Shown piece after piece: positions 51,748 through 59,253 of a stretch of 64,000 nucleotides of DNA. The stretch comes from Bacteroidales bacterium WCE2008 (GTDB taxonomy: Bacteria; Bacteroidota; Bacteroidia; Bacteroidales; UBA932): positions 248,001 through 312,000 of the forward strand of contig FUZM01000002.1 of the NCBI GenBank assembly GCA_900167925.1. The letters are read 5' to 3'. The stretch's first letter is position 1. Each line of letters starts with the position of its first letter. A program made the position numbers and the translations under genes. The notes beneath the pieces were generated by a model, which was not told where the DNA came from, ran no database searches, and saw nothing but the letters and a program-made list of their open reading frames with translations.

Positions 51748-52470
51748 ATGAAACGGTTGTCAGTCATATCTTATTGGATAGTTTCCATCCTTCTGGTATC
51801 GGTTATCCTAATGAGCTTGGGATATCGGTTAGTGGAAGCGATGTTCATGGGGACGATGTTCCTTCCAGGAGCTCTGGCCGCCAAATATTTTCTACAAAAA
51901 GTAAACTTCAAGAACAGACGTGCTGGAATAAAGAATTCGGTGTATATCGTATTGGGAATTCTGGTAGCAGAAATCCTACTTTTCCTGCTCACTCATTTCT
52001 ACGTCATCAGACTACGTGAGAACCAGCCGATGAGCGCCATTCCTCTAATTTTGACGAATCCATTATTCATAGCCGTCATCCTGACTGCTCTCGCCACAGG
52101 CGCATTTTTCTTCGAGTCATGGTTAGACATGAAGTATCCGTCAGCCCCGTCTCCCATCAAATTCACATCCGGAAGAAAAGCCGTAAGCCTTCCAATCGAA
52201 GAAATACTGTATGTGGAATCAAACGACGACTTCACAACCGTCTACGCAACCGGAGACAGATGTTTCAGGAACATAACCCCCATTTCCCAATGGGAGGCTA
52301 TACTCAAACCTCATTTCATCAGAATTCACCGATCATATCTAGTCAACAGAGCCATGGTGACCGGAGTCGACGTCGATATTCTCTATATCGGCGAAACACA
52401 ACTACCCATTTCCAGAAAATACAAAGACGCAGTGCTCAGCATTTATTCGCATTCTACAAAAAATGCATAA
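51748..52470 (+). CDS. Membrane-anchored LytTR DNA-binding regulator
   Basis: 240 residues from the ATG at 51748. Four hydrophobic segments fill the N-terminal half (about 6-25, 28-46, 60-82, 100-122). A LytTR domain follows: SLPIEEILYVESNDDFTTVY, then HFIRIHRSYLVNRAMV, ending with PISRKYKDAVLSI. LytTR proteins bind DNA direct repeats. Here the domain is fused to its membrane part rather than a receiver, so signals probably come through the membrane. The -7 box TATTTTTG (51732-51739) lies 8 nt before this ATG; an in-frame ATG at 51721 overlaps that promoter. Confidence 0.88.
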   Translation: MKRLSVISYWIVSILLVSVILMSLGYRLVEAMFMGTMFLPGALAAKYFLQKVNFKNRRAGIKNSVYIVLGILVAEILLFLLTHFYVIRLRENQPMSAIPLILTNPLFIAVILTALATGAFFFESWLDMKYPSAPSPIKFTSGRKAVSLPIEEILYVESNDDFTTVYATGDRCFRNITPISQWEAILKPHFIRIHRSYLVNRAMVTGVDVDILYIGETQLPISRKYKDAVLSIYSHSTKNA

Positions 52471-52491
52471 GCTCGTCAATGAGAAAAGGCA

Positions 52492-52551
52492 ATCACCAGC
52501 ACCCGCGCACTGGTCGATGATATATTGAACGAAGTCAGAATTACAAGACAT
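52492..52551 (-). pseudogene. TfoX N-terminal remnant 2
   Basis: The ATG at 52551 opens MSCNSDFVQYIIDQCAGAGD, nearly the same 20 residues as remnant 1 at 49.9 kb, then departs from TfoX at the same residue. The rest runs into the 3' end of the LytTR gene on the opposite strand. Confidence 0.65.
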
Positions 52552-52571
52552 ATGTATTACAACATTTCATG

Positions 52572-53123
52572 TTACCATCCCGGAATCTGGAAACAGACTC
52601 CAACACTGACGCAAAGGTTTGACGCCATCTTGGTCTGGTAACTATTCTTGACAGAATCATGCGCTTTTACGAGATACCCGTCGTATCCGACAGACGCCAG
52701 CATGCCGATGTAAGGCGTGATATGCACTTTGAGTCCGGCATAGGGTGCCAAATACAAGCGGGCACCAGGTTGTATGTTATCCGCCCTCAATGGCCAATAA
52801 ATGCCGGCCCGGAGATTCACGAAAGGAGAAAATCGCTGGTCCATGAAGAAGTAGTGAGTGCTGAAGAAAAGCGGAACGGCCGAGAACTTATAGCTATTGA
52901 GATGAGCGTACCCCACTCCGACGCCAGCACTGAATTGCTCATTGATTAACCTTTCATGCAAATAATAGGCAGAGATAATGCTGCCGCCAGACTCCCCGAA
53001 ACCTTTTCCGGCGGAGAAATCAACCACATTAAGACATCCCTCCCCCGGATCAAAAGAAATCTGCGCCTTCACTATCTGGGGTGAAAGCAACATGACCAAT
53101 AGTATGCCCAACAACTTTTTCAT
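52572..53123 (-). CDS. Small outer-membrane-barrel-type protein
   Basis: 183 residues with a signal peptide (about 1-20, cleaved near VKAQ). The mature part alternates aromatic and small residues in about eight strands (GVGVGYAHLNSYKF, LFFSTHYFFMD, FVNLRAGIYWPL, LCVSVGVCFQIPGW), ending with an aromatic residue, as outer-membrane barrels do. No family is named. The promoter has TAACTTTG (53152-53145) and GATAAATCG (53140-53132). Confidence 0.75.
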   Translation of the reverse strand: MKKLLGILLVMLLSPQIVKAQISFDPGEGCLNVVDFSAGKGFGESGGSIISAYYLHERLINEQFSAGVGVGYAHLNSYKFSAVPLFFSTHYFFMDQRFSPFVNLRAGIYWPLRADNIQPGARLYLAPYAGLKVHITPYIGMLASVGYDGYLVKAHDSVKNSYQTKMASNLCVSVGVCFQIPGW

Positions 53124-53131
53124 TCAAATCA

Positions 53132-53152
53132 CGATTTATCAAATCAAAGTTA
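53132..53152 (-). promoter_or_regulatory. Barrel-protein promoter with GATAAATCG element
   Basis: On the minus strand TAACTTTG (53152-53145), 4 nt, GATAAATCG (53140-53132), then the ATG at 53123. The element lies between the transcription start and the start codon. Confidence 0.6.
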
Positions 53153-53780
53153 AGCATTTTTCCCTTCTGTAATCAATCCTTTTCAATTCTTTTCCGTTTG
53201 GAAGACTGACTGAACTACTAAAAAATTTGGCATATCCTATCTCGTTCATAGCAGCTGTCAATGATCTTTCTTCCATTTGATGGTGGATTGCCTCAAGTCC
53301 ATCAAACACGTGAAGATATGGGGAATCTGAGACCCAGTCCTCATCATTAGTGTTTTGCTGGATCACGCAGGAAACATAGAGAGCATCCACTTGTCTTATT
53401 ACATTCTGAAAAGCGGAATATCCAATATATTCGATCAATAGATTTGCTATTACCAGTTCAACTTTTGGCAGCATCTGGGCGTCCTTTACAATATCCAGAT
53501 GCAGACATTCTAAAGAATCTCCCATTGAAGCATGTCTGCCAGCCGCCGCCTTCAAATACTCTTCGTTTATGTCAACAGCATATATTTTCTCATATTTTGC
53601 ATCATGAGCATGCTCCAATCCATTTCCTCCTGCTACTCCAAGCACCATTGCAGTATGTACATCATATGCCGCAAACTGATCTTTCATAATGGAGTTCATT
53701 GCTTGAAGCTGCATTACAGAATCAAGGCTCATATGGTTTTCATAGTCATCAAGACTGATATTTTCCCATGGGTTTTTCAT
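53139..53780 (-). CDS. Class I SAM-dependent methyltransferase
   Basis: 213 residues from the ATG at 53780. The SAM motif I is AMVLGVAGGNGLEHA, followed by the acidic end of strand 2 (IYAVDINEEYL), LHLDIVKDAQ, and the catalytic-side LVIANLLIEYIGY. The acceptor is unknown. Its 3' end (53139) overlaps the promoter region of the barrel-protein gene, so it may be transcribed with it. Confidence 0.88.
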   Translation of the reverse strand: MKNPWENISLDDYENHMSLDSVMQLQAMNSIMKDQFAAYDVHTAMVLGVAGGNGLEHAHDAKYEKIYAVDINEEYLKAAAGRHASMGDSLECLHLDIVKDAQMLPKVELVIANLLIEYIGYSAFQNVIRQVDALYVSCVIQQNTNDEDWVSDSPYLHVFDGLEAIHHQMEERSLTAAMNEIGYAKFFSSSVSLPNGKELKRIDYRREKCLTLI

Positions 53781-53821
53781 ACGCTCCGTCTTCGATGTTG
53801 TCAAGGAATATCCCAAATTGC

Positions 53822-54241
53822 CTATTTCCTGATGAACGTCTCATCTGATGCCGGCACATCTTCATCAGCCCGATAGTAGCGCTCAGCCGACATATGAAGA
53901 TCATACTTCTCCCGGAGAGACGCGATGGTCTGCATCATCGGTGTGGCGTGATGAGCGTTGATGGCTTCTTGGCTGGCCCAGCTGTCTATCAGAAGGACTT
54001 TTTCCGGATCTGCAGCCGAAAAGAAATAGTCATAGCGCAGGTTGCCTTCCTCCTTCCGTATTGCATCGGCAGTCCCGCTGCTCTCCATTTCTTCGACGAA
54101 CTTCCGGGCATTGCCATCTACGCCCGTATAATACAAGTTCATAGTAATTGATTCTGTATTTTGAACAGAAATGGTTTGATCATTGTTTCTGCAACTCATA
54201 ACGGCAGTTACAGCTAATAATATGATGATTATTCGTTTCAT
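53822..54241 (-). CDS. Lipoprotein with antibiotic-biosynthesis-monooxygenase (ABM) fold
   Basis: 139 residues. A signal peptide ends with the lipobox AVMSC. The mature part matches the dimeric ABM ferredoxin-like fold (VEEMESSGTADAIRKEEGNLRYDYFFS, LLIDSWASQEAINAHHATPMM). Related soluble proteins act as quinol monooxygenases or heme-degrading enzymes; as a lipoprotein its partner is unknown. It lies 41 bp upstream of the methyltransferase on the same strand. Confidence 0.85.
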   Translation of the reverse strand: MKRIIIILLAVTAVMSCRNNDQTISVQNTESITMNLYYTGVDGNARKFVEEMESSGTADAIRKEEGNLRYDYFFSAADPEKVLLIDSWASQEAINAHHATPMMQTIASLREKYDLHMSAERYYRADEDVPASDETFIRK

Positions 54242-54278
54242 GCTAAATTCAATAGTCTATGAACCAATATACTGAAAT

Positions 54279-54497
54279 TCACCTGTTACTCTTGGGTGTC
54301 TTGGAGCCAAGGACATAGATGATGCCTAGGACAATAACGAGAAGAAGACCAACACCTATCATCAACAGCGCGTCTTTAAAGGAATCCAGTTTGCCGAATA
54401 ACCACATAAAGAGAGGATATCCAAAAGGAAAAACTAGAATTGTGGGCATGAATGCTTTCAGCACCCTCTTTTGTTCTTTGTCAAGTTTCATAAGCAT
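54279..54497 (-). CDS. Small two-helix membrane protein
   Basis: 72 residues from the ATG at 54497. Two hydrophobic segments (about 16-33 and 39-62) are joined by the charged loop KLDSFKD. A basic C-terminus (SKTPKSNR) follows. No family is recognised. The promoter has TATCTTTG (54534-54527) with a GATAAATCG element on each side. Confidence 0.75.
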   Translation of the reverse strand: MLMKLDKEQKRVLKAFMPTILVFPFGYPLFMWLFGKLDSFKDALLMIGVGLLLVIVLGIIYVLGSKTPKSNR

Positions 54498-54512
54498 TGG
54501 TGTATTAAATAC

Positions 54513-54544
54513 CGATTTATCGAACTCAAAGATAGCGATTTATC
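54513..54544 (-). promoter_or_regulatory. Promoter flanked by two GATAAATCG elements
   Basis: On the minus strand GATAAATCG (54544-54536), TATCTTTG (54534-54527), 5 nt, GATAAATCG (54521-54513). One element lies just upstream and one just downstream of the -7 box. Confidence 0.6.
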
Positions 54545-54587
54545 GCGTCATTACATCATTAAACAAAGGAAAAGCAACAACATGTTT

Positions 54588-54619
54588 CTTGACAGGCATT
54601 CATAAATGTCTTAGTTTTG
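54588..54619 (+). promoter_or_regulatory. Promoter of the XRE-zinc ribbon gene
   Basis: CTTG (54588-54591), 20 nt, TAGTTTTG (54612-54619), about 25 nt before the ATG at 54645. Confidence 0.55.
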
Positions 54620-54644
54620 CATCGTCAATCAAATTTTAAAGAAA

Positions 54645-55088
54645 ATGGAAGTAAAAGACATCTTAAGGAACCTTCGTGAAAAGAACAATCTGACGCAGGA
54701 ACAAATGGCAGAACGCATCAATGTCACCAGACAGGCCATCAGCCGCTGGGAAACAGGAATCACACAGCCAAACCCGGAGCTGCTCAAAGTCCTGTCCCGC
54801 GAATTCGGCGTGTCGATCAACACCCTCTTGGGATCGCCCCGGACTCTTTACTGTCAGTGCTGCGGCATGCCGTTGTCCGATGATTCCATGATCAGTCAGG
54901 AGCCCGACGGTTCCCTCAATGAGGATTACTGCAAATGGTGCTACGCCGACGGCAAGTTTGTCTATGAGAGCAAGGACGCCCTGCTGGACTTCCTGCTCCA
55001 GCATATACCCAACCCAGACAACCAGCCCGAGGCTGAGCGAAGGGCACTATACGACAGCCACCTCTCTCAGCTGAAGCACTGGAAGTAG
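54645..55088 (+). CDS. XRE-family regulator with C-terminal zinc-ribbon domain
   Basis: 147 residues. The N-terminal HTH_3 domain has NLTQEQMAERINVTRQAISR (about 15-34). The C-terminal part carries a Cys4-type zinc ribbon (YCQCCGMPLSDD ... DYCKWCYADGKF), then a helical tail ending LSQLKHW. This fusion is a known type ('putative zinc ribbon domain' after XRE) whose targets are not established. It is convergent with the small gene 55091-55276, with 2 bp between the stops. Confidence 0.9.
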   Translation: MEVKDILRNLREKNNLTQEQMAERINVTRQAISRWETGITQPNPELLKVLSREFGVSINTLLGSPRTLYCQCCGMPLSDDSMISQEPDGSLNEDYCKWCYADGKFVYESKDALLDFLLQHIPNPDNQPEAERRALYDSHLSQLKHWK

Positions 55089-55090
55089 AT

Positions 55091-55276
55091 TTATTTATCC
55101 TTGTTCTTCTTTCCCTCCTGATATGAAATATACATACTCAGACACAACAAGGCACTAGCAATCAGACCAAGAATTTTGTTCAGATGCCATCCTGGTACAA
55201 ACAGCCAAAGAATGAACAGAACCGCTGACATTATTGCAACAAAGACTTGAAACCTTATTTTCTTATCCTTATTCAT
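55091..55276 (-). CDS. Small membrane protein of unknown function
   Basis: 61 residues from the ATG at 55276. Two hydrophobic segments (about 9-27 and 33-50) lie between a Lys-rich start (NKDKKIRF) and a Lys-rich end (KKNKDK). It lies 29 bp after the CPBP protease gene on the same strand, so it is probably co-transcribed with it. Confidence 0.6.
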   Translation of the reverse strand: MNKDKKIRFQVFVAIMSAVLFILWLFVPGWHLNKILGLIASALLCLSMYISYQEGKKNKDK

Positions 55277-55305
55277 ATTTCCCAAAAAGTTAAAAGAGCA
55301 ATTAC

Positions 55306-56004
55306 CTAAACCATAGAAAAGACAATCATCAAGACAGGGGGCAGGTTGATGATACAGTGGAGCAGGACGCCCCACCAGAAGCCCAGATTGACTCTGGCAT
55401 ATGTTATGGCGCAGCCTCCTGCCATCTGGACCAGAATCGTAGCCAGCGCAAACGGGAACACCTGCCAGTCCAAGACGGTGAAAGCCCGGAAATGCATCAG
55501 ACCAAAGCCGACAGCGGAAATCCACATGGCAGGTATGATGTATTTCCGCCGCCATTCCGCCCACTGTCCATCAGTAGTGAAACGGCATACCAGCCAATAA
55601 ATGAGCGCGCCCGCGGCCGCCAGTCCCAACAGGATGTACCAGACATGGCATTTGTACATGTAATAGGCGCAGACAATCGGTAGAAGACCAAGCCATAGCG
55701 CCACCGTCTGTCGCTTGAAGGACAGTCCGAGACGGAACATAATCTCTTCCGCCAACGGAGCGACAAGCATCATCTTCAGCAGAGTCTTCCAAGTTGCATG
55801 GCCCATATAAATAGTGGGATCGCCGCCGAATTTGGTCAGTTCCATAGGATTTATGCCTCTGGACATATAAACGGCGATGCATGCAATTCTCAGCAAAACT
55901 GCGCAAGCAATCAAAATAACGAGCCACTTCAAAGCCGTGGCGATTATCCTGCCGCGAGACAGCGACAGATAATCATCCGGTCTGTTCAGTATAAACTTTG
56001 CCAT
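55306..56004 (-). CDS. CPBP-family intramembrane metalloprotease
   Basis: 232 residues with several transmembrane helices. The three CPBP motifs are present: EEIMFR (86-91), the FGLMHF segment with its His, and HCIIN near the C-terminus. Members (Rce1-like/ABI) cleave prenylated or bacteriocin-related substrates in the membrane; the substrate here is unknown. GGAGG lies 8 nt before the ATG. The -7 element TATCTTTG is at 56049-56042. Confidence 0.92.
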   Translation of the reverse strand: MAKFILNRPDDYLSLSRGRIIATALKWLVILIACAVLLRIACIAVYMSRGINPMELTKFGGDPTIYMGHATWKTLLKMMLVAPLAEEIMFRLGLSFKRQTVALWLGLLPIVCAYYMYKCHVWYILLGLAAAGALIYWLVCRFTTDGQWAEWRRKYIIPAMWISAVGFGLMHFRAFTVLDWQVFPFALATILVQMAGGCAITYARVNLGFWWGVLLHCIINLPPVLMIVFSMV

Positions 56005-56056
56005 AGTCGTGTCCTCCAGTATTTTTGGTTTAACTGACTATCAAAGATAACACTTT

Positions 56057-56088
56057 TTTGCTTTTCTCTAGGTTTGCATGTAAATTTG
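56057..56088 (+). promoter_or_regulatory. Promoter of the GreA/GreB-like gene, leaderless type
   Basis: TTTG (56057-56060) and TAAATTTG (56081-56088) are 20 nt apart, a perfect match. The ATG at 56093 is 4 nt downstream, so the RNA probably begins at the start codon. Confidence 0.75.
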
Positions 56089-56092
56089 AACC

Positions 56093-56560
56093 ATGGAATA
56101 CCTGTCAAAACAAAAATACGACGAGATAGCAGCCGAATTGAAGCATCTTATCGAAGATGTTTACCCCAAGGTAACGGAAGAACTTGCGGAAGCAAGCGCC
56201 CAGGGAGACCGGAGCGATAATGCCGGATACCGCGAGGCAAGACGTACCCAAGGAAAGACCATCAGCCGGATCCGTTTTCTTCAGAAGGTACTGGAGCATT
56301 CCCGAGTAATCAACCCGGACGCCCTTCCAAAAGACAGGGTCTGCCTTCTGAGCAGGGTCGAATTCACGAACCTGTCGACAAACTCCCGTATGAAATTCGA
56401 AATTGTAAGCCCCCATGAGATGGACCTGGAGGCCGGCAAGATTTCGCTGAAATCCCCTATCGGCGCAGCGCTGATGGGCAAGAAAGTCGGAGAAATCGCC
56501 GAGGCGCGAGTCCCTTCAGGAACCCTGCGCCTTAGAATCGAAAGCATCGAGTTCGACTGA
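56093..56560 (+). CDS. GreA/GreB-family transcript cleavage factor
   Basis: 155 residues. The N-terminal coiled coil (about 5-75) carries the tip motif ASAQGDRSDNAGYREAR, and the C-terminal FKBP-like domain has SPIGAALMGKKVGEIAEARVPSG. In canonical GreA the tip is GDLSENAEY with Asp and Glu coordinating the catalytic Mg; here it is GDRSDNAGY, so one acidic residue is Asp instead of Glu and the last Glu is Gly. It may still act on backtracked RNA polymerase or be a secondary-channel regulator. Its stop is 5 bp from the convergent hydrolase gene. Confidence 0.88.
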   Translation: MEYLSKQKYDEIAAELKHLIEDVYPKVTEELAEASAQGDRSDNAGYREARRTQGKTISRIRFLQKVLEHSRVINPDALPKDRVCLLSRVEFTNLSTNSRMKFEIVSPHEMDLEAGKISLKSPIGAALMGKKVGEIAEARVPSGTLRLRIESIEFD

Positions 56561-56565
56561 CAGCC

Positions 56566-57825
56566 CTATTTAGGATCTGACTCAAGAAGATTCCACAACC
56601 CATCTTCGCTGAGGACACCCCTCTTCATCAGCCGAGGCAGCTTTCCCTGCTCATCAGCTTCGAAATCTTCCCGCCACAGTCCGGACTCATAATAATCTCG
56701 AAGGGCTTCGACGTCGCCACTGAGGCCAGAATGAGCCCTGACTTTGTCAAAACGCTCTTCCATCTCTTCCACTCGGGCGATACGGGTAAGGTTCTCCTTG
56801 AAGAAAGCCTCCATCTTGTCGTAAGGAATCACTCCTGCGACATCATCATACAAATCCACATGGGAAGCCCCCGGAATAATCATCAGTTCCTTGTTGCCGC
56901 CTTTCATCAGACCGAATGCATATTCGCTGAAATAGCGGCTGTGGGCCTTCTCGCCATGGATCAGCAGCACTGGCGTGTCGATCTCCCCGGCCCAGGCAAG
57001 CAATGGCTGGTTCAGGAAGCTCTGACAGCCGATGACGTTCCAGCCGTCATTCGAGTTGCCGCTGCGCACATGATATCCCCTCGGCGTCTTATAATATGAA
57101 TGATAATCCTTGACGAACCATGGAGCATCCTCCGGCAACGGGTCCACGACTCCTCCGGCCCGCTCATATGTCCCTGAAACATAGTCCTTAGTGCGCTGGG
57201 CAGCCAAGGCCCGGCGCTTTTCCATCCGCTGGGCAGGCGTGTCCTCGCTGGCGAAATATCCCTCGACATTAACTTTGCTCATGTCATACATGGTCGATGC
57301 AACGGTAGCTTTGATGCGAGGATCGAGAGCAGCCGCATTTATGGCCATGCCTCCGAAACCGCAGATGCCGATGATACCGATACGACGGGGATCGACCAGG
57401 TCGCATGTAGAGAGGAAGTCTACCGCCGCCAGAAAATCTTCGGTATTGATGTCAGGAGATGCCATACGGCGCGGTTCACCGCCGGATTCTCCAGTAAAGG
57501 ATGGATCGAAGGCGACCGTAAGGAAACCGCGTTCGGCCATATGCTGGGCATAGAGGCCGGAAGACTGCTCCTTGACGGCGCCGAACGGGCCTGAGACGGC
57601 TATAGCAGGGAGTTTCCCTTCAGCTGACTTAGGAACATACATGTCCGCGGCCAGCTCGATGCCGTAACGGTTATGGAAGGTGACCTTCCTATGGTCAACC
57701 AGATTCGATTTCGGAAAAGTCTTGTCCCACTCACGGGTAAGGGTCAGATTACTCATATCATTATTGTCTTGAATGCATCCTGAAATAATCAGACATGCGA
57801 AAATACATAAGAAATACTGTCTCAT
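56566..57825 (-). CDS. Secreted alpha/beta hydrolase fused to DUF4298
   Basis: 419 residues from the ATG at 57825. A signal peptide ends with the lipobox IISGC, so the enzyme is a lipoprotein. The alpha/beta hydrolase part (about 30-350) has a nucleophile elbow GICGFGGMA with Cys in the place of the usual Ser, as in dienelactone hydrolase-like COG1073 proteins, and the His in PGASHVDLYDD. The last 70 residues (RIARVEEMEERFDKVRAHSG ... LRDYYESGLWREDFEADEQG) match DUF4298, a small cytosolic-type domain normally found alone. The fusion to an exported hydrolase is unusual. Minus-strand TAAATTTG at 57863-57856 is the likely -7 box. Confidence 0.85.
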   Translation of the reverse strand: MRQYFLCIFACLIISGCIQDNNDMSNLTLTREWDKTFPKSNLVDHRKVTFHNRYGIELAADMYVPKSAEGKLPAIAVSGPFGAVKEQSSGLYAQHMAERGFLTVAFDPSFTGESGGEPRRMASPDINTEDFLAAVDFLSTCDLVDPRRIGIIGICGFGGMAINAAALDPRIKATVASTMYDMSKVNVEGYFASEDTPAQRMEKRRALAAQRTKDYVSGTYERAGGVVDPLPEDAPWFVKDYHSYYKTPRGYHVRSGNSNDGWNVIGCQSFLNQPLLAWAGEIDTPVLLIHGEKAHSRYFSEYAFGLMKGGNKELMIIPGASHVDLYDDVAGVIPYDKMEAFFKENLTRIARVEEMEERFDKVRAHSGLSGDVEALRDYYESGLWREDFEADEQGKLPRLMKRGVLSEDGLWNLLESDPK

Positions 57826-57975
57826 TGCCAGTTCATATATACAATACTTAATGAACAAATTTAGCAAAATTCTGACAACCATGTTCTTTTTTTTGTAATA
57901 TAAGCCTGCGATATAAAATACCTCTTCCGCATGCTGGATGATATCATAACCAGACTGAAGTAATCATTTTTTTGC

Positions 57976-57983
57976 TATTTTTG
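57976..57983 (+). promoter_or_regulatory. -7 element of the histidine phosphatase gene
   Basis: TATTTTTG, 19 nt before the ATG at 58003. No TTTG at the expected distance. Confidence 0.45.
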
Positions 57984-58002
57984 TACAAACAGACAAAATA
58001 AT

Positions 58003-59253
58003 ATGAAACGATTACTACTAATACTATCCCTGACTGCGCTGACCATTTCCTGCGCACAGAAGGCCCAGGACATATTGCCCGAAAGCATTGATGACAACCT
58101 TTACCGCTTCGGCGTAAACACCAGTCCTTATGAGTATTTCAATACCGGCGAGACCCCTGTTCCTGCCGGATACGAGCCGTTCTACATAAGCCACTACGGC
58201 CGTCACGGCTCTCGAAGCGACTGGGGAGACGACTACGGCGAAGTCGTGAAGGTCATGGAAAAAGCAAAGGAAGCAGGAGTCCTCACTGACGAAGGAGAAT
58301 CGGCATTGCATGCTCTTGACACCACATATAAGCTTCATAACGGCATGAACGGACGGCTCACTCCGCTGGGAGCCAAGGAGCACAGGCAGATAGCCGGCCG
58401 CATGTATGAGAAATACAAGAAAGTCTTCCGCAACGGAGGAAGCGTACGCGCCGTTTCCAGCTACGTGCCGCGCTGCCTTGTCAGCATGGCCGCCTTCACC
58501 GGAGAGCTTCTCTCCAGAGAGCCGGGACTTGACATCTCCTGGGACACGGGCGAGGCATTCATGAACTATTGCAGCAGCGAGGATCCTGACGAAATCCATG
58601 ACAAGGCCCGCGCTATCGTAAGGGAGTATGCCGGCACGCACTCCATGGACACTGTGGCCTTCGCCGGACATCTCTTCACTGACGAGGCTGCGGCAAGGGC
58701 GGCAATCGAAATTCCAATGGAGGATTTGATGTATGAAGTTCTCTACATGGCCCGCGTAAGCGGAGCGTTCGAGCTGGACCGCACTCTGATAGACTTGTTC
58801 AGCACCAGTGACCTGGAGCATTTCATGCGGACATCTTCCCTCCAGTTATATCTCACCCAGTGCAACAGCGTGGAGTTCGGAGACATCAGGATGGCCGTAC
58901 CTGAAGTAGATAATCTTGTAAAGGATTTCATTGAAAAGGCAGACGAAGCCATCAGCAAGGGTGACCGCGCCGCTGACCTCCGTTTCGGCCACGACTACCA
59001 GCTGCTCGCTTTCAGCTCAAGGCTGGGCGTGAAAGGAATCGGTGAACGCATGACAAAAGAAGAGGCTGCCAACTGGCCTGGATGGCTCTACACCCCGTTT
59101 GCCGGCAACCTCCAGATGATATTCTACAAAAACAAGTCAGGAGACGTCATCGTCAAGTGCTTCATAAACGAGCGGGAGACGACCCTGATCGGTCTTCCCG
59201 ACGGGCCATATTACCCGTGGGAAGACGTAAAGGGAATGTTTAAAGAACTCTGA
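58003..59253 (+). CDS. Histidine-type phosphatase (MINPP/acid phosphatase branch), lipoprotein
   Basis: 416 residues. The signal peptide ends with the lipobox LTISC. The catalytic RHG motif is in [12 protein letters not shown], and the branch-2 proton donor region is expected near the C-terminal half (RFGHDYQLL). The family removes phosphate from inositol phosphates or other phosphomonoesters, and Bacteroidales use such lipoproteins to scavenge phosphate outside the cell. It overlaps the convergent purT gene by 14 bp. Confidence 0.9.
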   Translation: MKRLLLILSLTALTISCAQKAQDILPESIDDNLYRFGVNTSPYEYFNTGETPVPAGYEPFYISHYGRHGSRSDWGDDYGEVVKVMEKAKEAGVLTDEGESALHALDTTYKLHNGMNGRLTPLGAKEHRQIAGRMYEKYKKVFRNGGSVRAVSSYVPRCLVSMAAFTGELLSREPGLDISWDTGEAFMNYCSSEDPDEIHDKARAIVREYAGTHSMDTVAFAGHLFTDEAAARAAIEIPMEDLMYEVLYMARVSGAFELDRTLIDLFSTSDLEHFMRTSSLQLYLTQCNSVEFGDIRMAVPEVDNLVKDFIEKADEAISKGDRAADLRFGHDYQLLAFSSRLGVKGIGERMTKEEAANWPGWLYTPFAGNLQMIFYKNKSGDVIVKCFINERETTLIGLPDGPYYPWEDVKGMFKEL

